64,000 nt of DNA. It comes from Nitrosospira sp. Nsp2. GTDB lineage: Bacteria > Pseudomonadota > Gammaproteobacteria > Burkholderiales > Nitrosomonadaceae. Each line of letters starts with the position of its first letter. Position 1 is the first letter of the stretch. Where the stretch lies: positions 62,001 to 126,000 of the forward strand of contig NZ_QAOU01000006.1 of the NCBI RefSeq assembly GCF_003050965.1, read 5' to 3'. Of the stretch, positions 57,747 through 64,000 are shown piece by piece. The position numbers and the translations under genes were made by a program. The notes under the pieces are model-generated. The model was not told the origin of the DNA, searched no databases, and was given only the letters and a program-made list of their open reading frames with translations.

Positions 57747-58367
57747 ATGAATGCTCCAAAAACTATCACGCTTGCTTACACTGGCGCATCCGGGATGCCC
57801 TACGGGGTGCGGCTGCTGGAATTATTGCTGGCCAGTGGTAATCGTGTATACCTACTGTATTCCCAGCCAGCCCAGATGGTGGCGCACCAGGAAATGCAAT
57901 TTGTCCTGCCTTCTCGCGCAAAGGATGCGGAAGAGCTGTTCAGCCGTCGCTTTAATGCCGCCGACGGACAGTTGCGGGTATTCGGGCGGGAAGACTGGTC
58001 CGCCCCCGTGGCCTCAGGCTCAAACCCCCCCGATGCCATGGTGGTATGTCCTTGCACGATGGGAACACTGGCGGCAATCGCCGGGGGTTTGAGTCAAAAG
58101 CTCATCGAGCGTGCCGCGGATGTTATGCTTAAAGAAAAGCGCAAGCTCATTCTGGTTCCACGCGAAACGCCTTTTTCCTCAATTCACCTGGAAAACATGC
58201 TGAAGCTCGCACAAAGCGGGGCCGTCATTCTGCCTCCGAACCCCGGCTTTTATCATCACCCGCAAACGGTGGAGGATATGGTGGACTTTGTTGTTGCGCG
58301 GATACTTGATCATCTTGAGGTGGTGCATACGCTGATGCCCCGCTGGGGCGAGAACGAGAACCCATAG
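57747..58367 (+). CDS. ubiX: Flavin prenyltransferase UbiX
   Basis: A 206-residue flavoprotein that makes prenylated FMN for the UbiD decarboxylase of ubiquinone synthesis. Visible: LAYTGASGMPYGVRLLELL at the FMN-phosphate loop, MVVCPCTMGTLAAIAGGLSQ, ERAADVMLKEKRKLILVPRE, and TPFSSIHLENMLKLA. Full length; no ubiD nearby. Confidence 0.95.
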   Translation: MNAPKTITLAYTGASGMPYGVRLLELLLASGNRVYLLYSQPAQMVAHQEMQFVLPSRAKDAEELFSRRFNAADGQLRVFGREDWSAPVASGSNPPDAMVVCPCTMGTLAAIAGGLSQKLIERAADVMLKEKRKLILVPRETPFSSIHLENMLKLAQSGAVILPPNPGFYHHPQTVEDMVDFVVARILDHLEVVHTLMPRWGENENP

Positions 58368-58449
58368 GCGAGCCCGGGAGAAGGCTCAGCCGGCATTCAG
58401 GTCGGCAATTCAATTCGATGAGCGGCGGACGGAACACGACGCGATGTTA

Positions 58450-59094
58450 TCACCGGCCGGACTGTTCGCTGCCGCGCACACTCTCTGCGGCGCTGGTCTC
58501 GGCCGAGATCAGTTCCAGGCCATTTATTGTTGAGCGATAAATTCCTGCCTCGGTCACGATAAAATCCATGGGAACGTCATGCGGCTGTGGATGCAATGTG
58601 TCCACGCGCAGTATTTCAAATGCCACTCCGATTGCAAGTGGACGGGGCCTGATTGCTACAAGGGTACGATCAAAATATCCGCTGCCGTACCCCAAGCGAA
58701 AGCCCTGCTTGTCAAAGCCGATCATGGGTATAACCATCGCGCGCACCGTCACCGGATCGGTATTGTCGGGTACCGGAATATCGTAGGCACCTATTTTCAT
58801 TGGCGCGTCCCGCCACCATTTGCGAAAATCCAGCGGTTCGTGTTTATTCACGACCTCGGGCAGTGCGAGTGTCGCGCCGCCTTCAGTAATAAAATCCATC
58901 AATGGGCGCGGATCGTATTCCCCCCGATGAGGCCAGCAGAACCCCACCACGCTGTTTTGCAAGGACGGAAAGCCCTTCTTGAGCAGGCCGGTGATCGCGG
59001 CGCTCCAGTCGCGGTATTCTTCCCTGGAAATTGACCCCCTGAGCTTTATCAATTCCGCCCGCTTTTCTCTTCGCCACTCCCTCCAGTTATCCAT
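58450..59094 (-). CDS. 5-formyltetrahydrofolate cyclo-ligase
   Basis: A 214-residue ATP-dependent enzyme turning 5-formyl-THF into 5,10-methenyl-THF. The N-terminus is KRAELIKLRGSISREEYRDW, and the signature VRAMVIPMIGFDKQGFRLGY GSGYFDRTL shows the glycine-rich nucleotide loop. Overlaps the end of mutY by 8 bases on the same strand, so the two are probably co-expressed. Confidence 0.92.
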   Translation of the reverse strand: MDNWREWRREKRAELIKLRGSISREEYRDWSAAITGLLKKGFPSLQNSVVGFCWPHRGEYDPRPLMDFITEGGATLALPEVVNKHEPLDFRKWWRDAPMKIGAYDIPVPDNTDPVTVRAMVIPMIGFDKQGFRLGYGSGYFDRTLVAIRPRPLAIGVAFEILRVDTLHPQPHDVPMDFIVTEAGIYRSTINGLELISAETSAAESVRGSEQSGR

Positions 59095-60193
59095 GTTTTT
59101 CGTCAGAACTCGATCGCAATTTCGTGAACAGTTTCCTCACCGGGGCGGGGATGGCTGACTGCAGCGCATCGTCAAGTGTTATCCAGGTAGAGGTTCCTTC
59201 ATGTTGTACTGTCGCAGAGGAAACCGAAATAACCTGAAGCAACTGGGGATAAATCCTTAGCCGGAAGTGAGTAAAAGTATGATCGAACGGCTGCATTTGC
59301 GCCTGAATCTGCGCCGGCATTCTGAGGTCCATTCCGAACCGGTGTTTGCAATGCTCTATGGTGTCTTCGCTGACAGCCATTTCGGGCAGACACCACATAC
59401 CACCCCAGATCCCTTCCGGGGGGCGTTTTTCCAGGAAAATCTTTCCTGCATTCGTTAACACGAGCAGGACGGTTTCCCTCGAGGGGAGCGGCTTCCTCGG
59501 CCTTGGGGACGGCAGCTTGTCTACCAGATTGCCGCGAAACGCGACGCACTCCAGTTGCAGTGGGCATGACGCGCATTTCGGCTTGCTGCGCGTGCAAACG
59601 GTTGCACCCAGATCCATCAGCGCCTGGGTATAAGCCTCAACGCGCCCTTTAGTATTTTTCCCTGCTGTGCCATCCAATGGTGGCAGCAGTTCTTCCGCCT
59701 TCTGCCACAACAGCGTTTCGTTCTTTTTCTCGCCAGAATATCCTTCTATGCCGAAGCAGCGCGATAAAACACGTTTGACGTTGCCATCCAGTATCGCGCA
59801 TCGCTCCCCATACGCGAATACGGCAATGGCCGCGGCGGTGGAACGTCCTATTCCCGGCAGCTTAAGGATCATGTCAACGCTTGCCGGAAATTTTGCCTGA
59901 TAATCCCGCACGATAAGACGTGCTGCCCGATGCAAATTTCTTCCACGCGAGTAATAGCCCAGCCCGCTCCATCGGGCCAATACTTCATCAAGAGATGCTT
60001 GGGCGAGGCTGCGGATATCGGGAAAGCTTTGCAGAAATCGCTGGTAGTAAGGGATAACCGTGCTGACCTGGGTCTGCTGCAACATGATTTCTGACAGCCA
60101 TATCGCGTAGGGATCGCGGGTATTCTGCCACGGAAGGTTGTGGCGGCCGTGTTTTTCCTGCCAGCGGATCAGCTTTAAGTCGAAGGAATCCAA
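59087..60193 (-). CDS. mutY: A/G-specific adenine glycosylase MutY
   Basis: A 368-residue repair enzyme that removes adenine opposite 8-oxoguanine. The catalytic Glu is in WLSEIMLQQTQVSTV, HhH motif LPGIGRSTAAAIAVFAYG, Asp in AILDGNVKRVL, and the 4Fe-4S Cys cluster in ATVCTRSKPKCASCPLQLEC. The C-terminal NUDIX-like domain (PPEGIWGGMWCLPEM) reads the 8-oxoG. It follows the asmA-like gene by 23 bases. Confidence 0.96.
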   Translation of the reverse strand: MDSFDLKLIRWQEKHGRHNLPWQNTRDPYAIWLSEIMLQQTQVSTVIPYYQRFLQSFPDIRSLAQASLDEVLARWSGLGYYSRGRNLHRAARLIVRDYQAKFPASVDMILKLPGIGRSTAAAIAVFAYGERCAILDGNVKRVLSRCFGIEGYSGEKKNETLLWQKAEELLPPLDGTAGKNTKGRVEAYTQALMDLGATVCTRSKPKCASCPLQLECVAFRGNLVDKLPSPRPRKPLPSRETVLLVLTNAGKIFLEKRPPEGIWGGMWCLPEMAVSEDTIEHCKHRFGMDLRMPAQIQAQMQPFDHTFTHFRLRIYPQLLQVISVSSATVQHEGTSTWITLDDALQSAIPAPVRKLFTKLRSSSDEKHG

Positions 60194-60216
60194 GCGGGTG
60201 CTCCAGCCTAGGTCGC

Positions 60217-61746
60217 CTAGTTGGACCGGATTGCGAGGCTCAGCCCGGATGACCTGGAGTTGGCCGTTTTCAACAGGCCTATCCGAATCGAACCCTCCAG
60301 GCTCAAATTATCCAGCGCCGATAGATCGAGCCATTGCTCGAATGCGTATGCGTTTCCCTTTTTTTCCAAATTTTCTCCCGGAGGTTGTGCTGGTGGCAGA
60401 AAGCGATCGAGATCCAATTGATCGATGTTTACATCAAAAATAAGACTGGGTTCGACGGCGGCAGAGGCCATTAATTTCGCTTTAATATTGGTGTCTGCGA
60501 ACTGCCCGGTAAAATCCGCTTGGGCGTTTCGTGACTCCACATCAATAGCGACACTCCCCCGTAGCGCACCATCAATGCCGGGGTTGGCCAGACCGGGGCC
60601 GCGCGCATGCATGACACCTTTAACCTCCGGAAGGTTCAACTGCCAAGTCGTGGGATTGGAGCTGAAGGGCGACTCCAGCATCGTATGGATGGTCCAATCA
60701 TTTTTAACCGCTTCCAGCTCGACAAGCAAGGCGCCGCTCCGCAAGCCACTTACACTGGCCTCCAAGGCTGAGAGAGAGACCCGCGCGTTGACATTGAGTT
60801 TGCCCTCATGACCGCTCATCTCCGCCGCTACAGAGATTTTATCACCGCCCAATTTTTCATTCGCGAGGCTTAGCCGCGGCATGTAAAGTTTGATATCGAG
60901 GTTGCTCAGACCTCTTATTCCCGTGAGATTGATTGCCACATCGCTTGCCATAAACTCGGCGGTAACAGATTCGCTCGGAACACTGGCGACAAAATCACCC
61001 GTGCAATTCAACATAAATTGAGATATTCCCGGGAGTTGCCCCTTGCTTTCAAGGCTTACGCCCTGCACGGCGTAGTACTGCTTGTCGACATCAAGCGTCA
61101 AATCAAAAGCCAGCGTGGTGCCGAGATCGACCTCAGTTGCCTCGGAATGGCCGACCGTAAAGCCTATTTTAACCTTGCTGCGAACAGCACTAGCAGAGAG
61201 GCCGGGTCGGGCCCCCAGCCTGTCTGCTTCAACATTCACGTCGGTAAACGCAAAATGTCTTCCGCTCTCCTCATCGCTAAAAGTAACCCTCGCTTTCTCC
61301 GTCGCCACACGCCCAACATTGAGTTTGAATTGTCTCGTTTCCTCGCTCTTGGCGATAAGATCGGCAATATTGATGCTGCCATCCTTTAACCGGATCAGAT
61401 TGGCTTTCAGTCCCTTGATGAGAATCTCGTCCAGTTCCAGTTGTTTTCTCAGCAACGGCAATAAGGCGAGAGACACCAGAATACGCTCGGCAGAAGCGAA
61501 TTCAACATTACTGTTACGTTCGCTGAGCGTAATCGGTCCAAGTTCAATGCCGAGTCTGGGGAAGAGCGAGAGGGTAATATCGCCATCGAGCCTGAGCTCG
61601 CGCTGGTTCTTTTCCTTCACCAGTTCGGCGAGCAGAGGCTTGTAAGAATTTGGATCCAAAATAATAGCGAAATAGATGATAAGACCGAACAGTAGAACCG
61701 TTACGAGAGCAATTACGATCAGGGCATACCTGAGGTAGCGGTTCAT
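60217..61746 (-). CDS. AsmA family protein
   Basis: A 509-residue protein with one N-terminal membrane helix (YALIVIALVTVLLFGLIIYF) and a large periplasmic part. The AsmA opening LDGDITLSLFPRLGIELGPI and LPLLRKQLELDEILIKGLKA are clear. AsmA-type proteins are thought to carry or affect phospholipid in the envelope. Its ATG is 13 bases past the 3' end of tRNA-Gly on the same strand. Shorter than E. coli AsmA (617). Confidence 0.88.
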   Translation of the reverse strand: MNRYLRYALIVIALVTVLLFGLIIYFAIILDPNSYKPLLAELVKEKNQRELRLDGDITLSLFPRLGIELGPITLSERNSNVEFASAERILVSLALLPLLRKQLELDEILIKGLKANLIRLKDGSINIADLIAKSEETRQFKLNVGRVATEKARVTFSDEESGRHFAFTDVNVEADRLGARPGLSASAVRSKVKIGFTVGHSEATEVDLGTTLAFDLTLDVDKQYYAVQGVSLESKGQLPGISQFMLNCTGDFVASVPSESVTAEFMASDVAINLTGIRGLSNLDIKLYMPRLSLANEKLGGDKISVAAEMSGHEGKLNVNARVSLSALEASVSGLRSGALLVELEAVKNDWTIHTMLESPFSSNPTTWQLNLPEVKGVMHARGPGLANPGIDGALRGSVAIDVESRNAQADFTGQFADTNIKAKLMASAAVEPSLIFDVNIDQLDLDRFLPPAQPPGENLEKKGNAYAFEQWLDLSALDNLSLEGSIRIGLLKTANSRSSGLSLAIRSN

Positions 61747-61759
61747 AGGCGGGACAAGA

Positions 61760-61833
61760 TGGAGCGGGTGAAGGGAATCGAACCCTCGTCGTAAGCTTGG
61801 GAAGCTTCTGCTCTGCCATTGAGCTACACCCGC
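61760..61833 (-). tRNA. tRNA-Gly(CCC)
   Basis: A 74-base tRNA with CCA encoded. Acceptor GCGGGTG pairs with CACCCGC, discriminator T. D arm GCTC-GAGC, anticodon loop TTCCCAA (CCC), T arm with TTCGATT loop. The outer anticodon pair is a G-A mismatch. It reads into the asmA-like gene. Confidence 0.95.
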
Positions 61834-62055
61834 GATTCGGGCAGATTATACGACGAAATACCGAAGGTTGGGCTGAGCCGTTACCCCGTGCAGCTCAAAC
61901 GCGTCTCTTCACACGGTGCGCAGAATGCAGGCGGAAAGAGGCCGGATTCTCGACTATTAGACTTGTGCCCGCGTATAATTCATCTTCCGATCAGACTGTT
62001 TAAAGCCGACCATGCCAGCTACGCAAGTAACGTCGCCGTCTTCGCTGGATTTTAA

Positions 62056-62301
62056 ATGATACAGCTCATTGTCAACGGTCAATCTCGATGCTTTCCCGCC
62101 GGCGAGGGGGGGGACGCGCAGCACCACGATTCTCGTGGAGGGGTATTGAATATTACCCAGTTGCTGGAACACATGGGATTGCAAGGCAAGCGCATCGCGG
62201 TCGAGCGCAACGGTGAAATTATTCCGCGTAGCAAGTTTAGTCAGCCGATGCTTGTTGACGGCGACAGCCTGGAAATTGTCGTAGCGGTCGGTGGCGGATA
62301 A
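62056..62301 (+). CDS. thiS: Sulfur carrier protein ThiS with an internal insertion
   Basis: An 81-residue ubiquitin-fold protein ending VAVGGG; the C-terminal Gly-Gly is adenylated and thiocarboxylated to supply sulfur for thiazole. The core [16 protein letters not shown] and [16 protein letters not shown] is normal. Between the first hairpin and the helix there are about 14 extra residues ([14 protein letters not shown]) absent from the common 66-residue form. It overlaps thiG by 11 bases. Confidence 0.92.
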   Translation: MIQLIVNGQSRCFPAGEGGDAQHHDSRGGVLNITQLLEHMGLQGKRIAVERNGEIIPRSKFSQPMLVDGDSLEIVVAVGGG

Positions 62302-63133
62302 GGGGGCGGAAACAGTTTTGGACGACCTCATCGTAGCAGGCAAGGCGTATTCTTCCCGGCTCCTGGTAGGAACCGGGAAGTACAAGGATTTCTCCGAGAC
62401 TCGCGCGGCGGTTGACGCCAGCGGCGCCGAAATCGTCACCGTGGCTATCCGCAGAACAAATCTGGGCCAAAATCCCGATGAGCCCAATCTCCTGGATGTG
62501 CTGCCGCCCTCTCAATACACCTTATTGCCGAATACAGCCGGCTGCTACACGGTGGAGGACGCAGTGCGTACCTTGCGTCTCGCACGCGAGTTGCTGGATG
62601 GTCACACGCTTGTGAAGCTGGAAGTTCTGGGGGACCCTAGGACGCTCTATCCAAACATGCTGGAAACCATCAAGGCGGCGGAAATCCTGATCAAGGAAGG
62701 CTTCCATGTAATGGTTTATACCTCGGACGATCCTATCGCCGCGAAACAACTGGAAGAAATCGGCTGCGTGGCGATAATGCCTCTCGCGTCCCTGATCGGT
62801 TCCGGCATGGGCATTTTGAATCCCTGGAACTTGCGAATCATCATTGAAAACGCTTCCGTCCCTATCATTGTCGATGCCGGTGTCGGCACAGCTTCGGATG
62901 CAGCTATCGCAATGGAGCTCGGCTGCGATGGCGTGCTGATGAACACCGCCATTGCTGCGGCGCGAAATCCGGTACTGATGGCTTCGGCCATGAAGAAAGC
63001 GGTAGAGGCAGGCCGCGAAGCCTATCTGGCGGGCCGCATGCCGAAGAAGCTGTACAGCGCGAGCCCCAGTTCGCCAGTAGACGGGACAATCGCCCCCAGT
63101 GGTCCTCACGCAGACAAAGACGAGTCAGTCTAG
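62291..63133 (+). CDS. thiG: Thiazole synthase ThiG
   Basis: Makes the thiamine thiazole phosphate from DXP, ThiS thiocarboxylate and dehydroglycine. Barrel motifs: [30 protein letters not shown] with the Schiff-base Lys, [30 protein letters not shown] and [10 protein letters not shown]. The frame starts with GTG at 62291; the family usually begins near [12 protein letters not shown], so a TTG at 62318 is an alternative. Directly downstream of its partner thiS. Confidence 0.96.
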   Translation: MADKGAETVLDDLIVAGKAYSSRLLVGTGKYKDFSETRAAVDASGAEIVTVAIRRTNLGQNPDEPNLLDVLPPSQYTLLPNTAGCYTVEDAVRTLRLARELLDGHTLVKLEVLGDPRTLYPNMLETIKAAEILIKEGFHVMVYTSDDPIAAKQLEEIGCVAIMPLASLIGSGMGILNPWNLRIIIENASVPIIVDAGVGTASDAAIAMELGCDGVLMNTAIAAARNPVLMASAMKKAVEAGREAYLAGRMPKKLYSASPSSPVDGTIAPSGPHADKDESV

Positions 63134-63172
63134 TCGCCCTGTTTCTCCCCCCTATTCCCCGCGCATCCCACG

Positions 63173-63844
63173 ATGACAGAGCATCGCCCCATCCGTAGCT
63201 TTGTCCTTCGCCAGGGCCGCGTCTCCAATGCTCAGCGCAAAGCCTTGGAAACATTGATGCCGGAATACGGCATTTCGTTTGGAACAGGCCTGCTCGATTT
63301 TGAGCATATCTTCGGCAGAAGCGCTCCCACTTTTCTGGAGATCGGTTTCGGAATGGGGGAAACGACCGCCGCTATCGCAAGAGAGCATCCGCAGCATGAC
63401 TACCTTGCCGTTGAAGTCCATTCGCCCGGCGTCGGCAGCCTGCTCAAGCAGACAAAAGAACTCGGGTTAACCAATATTCGCGTCCTTCAGCGTGACGTCG
63501 TCCAGTTGCTGCAGCACGGTCTGCCGCCTGAGTCTCTGGCTGGCGTTCATATTTTTTTCCCCGACCCGTGGCCCAAGGCGCGGCACCACAAACGGCGGCT
63601 GATACAGCCGGCATTCGTTGCTCTGCTATGCCGTCATCTGAAGCCCGGCGGTTATATTCATGCCGCGACCGACTGGCAAGAGTATGCCGAGCAGATACTG
63701 GCGGTCTTCGCAGATGAAACGCAGCTCGTCAACACCGCCATTGATTATGCGCCCCGCCCGGCGTACCGGCCTTTAACCAAATTTGAACAGCGCGGTTTGC
63801 GATTGGGGCACGGCGTATGGGATGTGGTATTTAGGAAAAAGTGA
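63173..63844 (+). CDS. trmB: tRNA (guanine-N7)-methyltransferase TrmB
   Basis: A 223-residue SAM enzyme modifying G46 of tRNA. Motif I is [28 protein letters not shown] follows; the catalytic-site signature is [20 protein letters not shown]. Starts 39 bases after thiG. Full length. Confidence 0.96.
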   Translation: MTEHRPIRSFVLRQGRVSNAQRKALETLMPEYGISFGTGLLDFEHIFGRSAPTFLEIGFGMGETTAAIAREHPQHDYLAVEVHSPGVGSLLKQTKELGLTNIRVLQRDVVQLLQHGLPPESLAGVHIFFPDPWPKARHHKRRLIQPAFVALLCRHLKPGGYIHAATDWQEYAEQILAVFADETQLVNTAIDYAPRPAYRPLTKFEQRGLRLGHGVWDVVFRKK

Positions 63845-63868
63845 GGAAATGAGTAGGGGAGTGCATCC

Positions 63869-64000
63869 TTATTCCTTTCTTTTTTCCGGCAAGAAGATTT
63901 GCAGCAGGTCGTTCAGGAAACGCCTGCCGAGGAGGGTGGGCACGACGCGTTGGTAATCGCGCGTAATGAGTTCCCGGTTTTCTGCCTCGTCAAGTTGGCG
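63869..64000 (-). CDS. hemW: C-terminal end of HemW (radical-SAM haem chaperone), rest beyond the window
   Basis: The last 43 residues read RQLDEAENRELITRDYQRVV, PTLLGRRFLNDLLQIFL and PEKRKE before TAA. The GRRFLNDLLQIFL end is typical of HemW (coproporphyrinogen oxidase-like) C-terminal domains. The radical-SAM Cys motif would lie outside the window. Converges with trmB. Confidence 0.85.
   Translation of the reverse strand, partial: RQLDEAENRELITRDYQRVVPTLLGRRFLNDLLQIFLPEKRKE

Overview
The right-hand part of the window (about 36-64 kb) is ordinary chromosome of a betaproteobacterium. The gene orders kdsC-lptC-lptA-lptB-rpoN-hpf-hprK-rapZ and thiS-thiG-trmB-hemW(reverse), together with small families such as DUF3460, fit a Nitrosomonadaceae member (Nitrosospira-like). 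That placement is inference from gene content and protein style; no rRNA is present.

Layout. (1) 1-10.5 kb: a GC-rich, minus-strand run of seven tightly overlapping genes: two related small proteins resembling the aegerolysin-type beta-sandwich, a 430-residue unknown, a secreted DNase I/sphingomyelinase-fold (EEP) enzyme, a small secreted protein, and two very large beta-rich proteins with no recognisable family, the last running off the window. (2) 10.5-16.1 kb: AT-richer, decayed DNA with an N-acetylmuramidase endolysin, a fragment of an SpvB/TcaC-type toxin protein, a frameshifted GH18 chitinase-like gene and a P4-type tyrosine integrase. It ends at a 45-bp 3' half of a tRNA-Arg(CCU) gene, the expected right end of an integrated island, so regions 1 and 2 together look like one island whose left end lies outside the window. 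(3) 16.1-36 kb: a patchwork accessory zone with a parDE pair carrying stop codons in both genes, a 110-bp IS6-type miniature element placed directly before a dihydroxyacetone kinase, umuD and a frameshifted umuC, a PLP serine/threonine dehydratase, a decayed IS3-family element, a class III aminotransferase, a broken HerA-like ATPase, a trypsin-like protease, a glycerol facilitator and several small lipoproteins and envelope proteins. (4) 36-46 kb: spermidine-synthase-like protein, DUF3460, then a full fatty-acid beta-oxidation set (fadE, acyl-CoA ligase, thioesterase, FadN-type fusion, thiolase), all on the minus strand. (5) 46-64 kb: housekeeping genes for tRNA modification, aromatic and isoprenoid biosynthesis, LPS transport, sigma-54/PTS regulation, ubiquinone, DNA repair and thiamine, with one tRNA-Gly(CCC).

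The most interesting object is the seven-gene block at 1-10.5 kb. Its start/stop overlaps imply one translationally coupled message. Its contents (paired aegerolysin-like proteins, a secreted phosphoesterase-fold enzyme, giant beta-rich proteins) and its location in an island beside Tc-toxin and chitinase remnants suggest a secreted or eukaryote-directed system that I do not recognise as any described one. This is an inference to be tested by structure prediction and searches.
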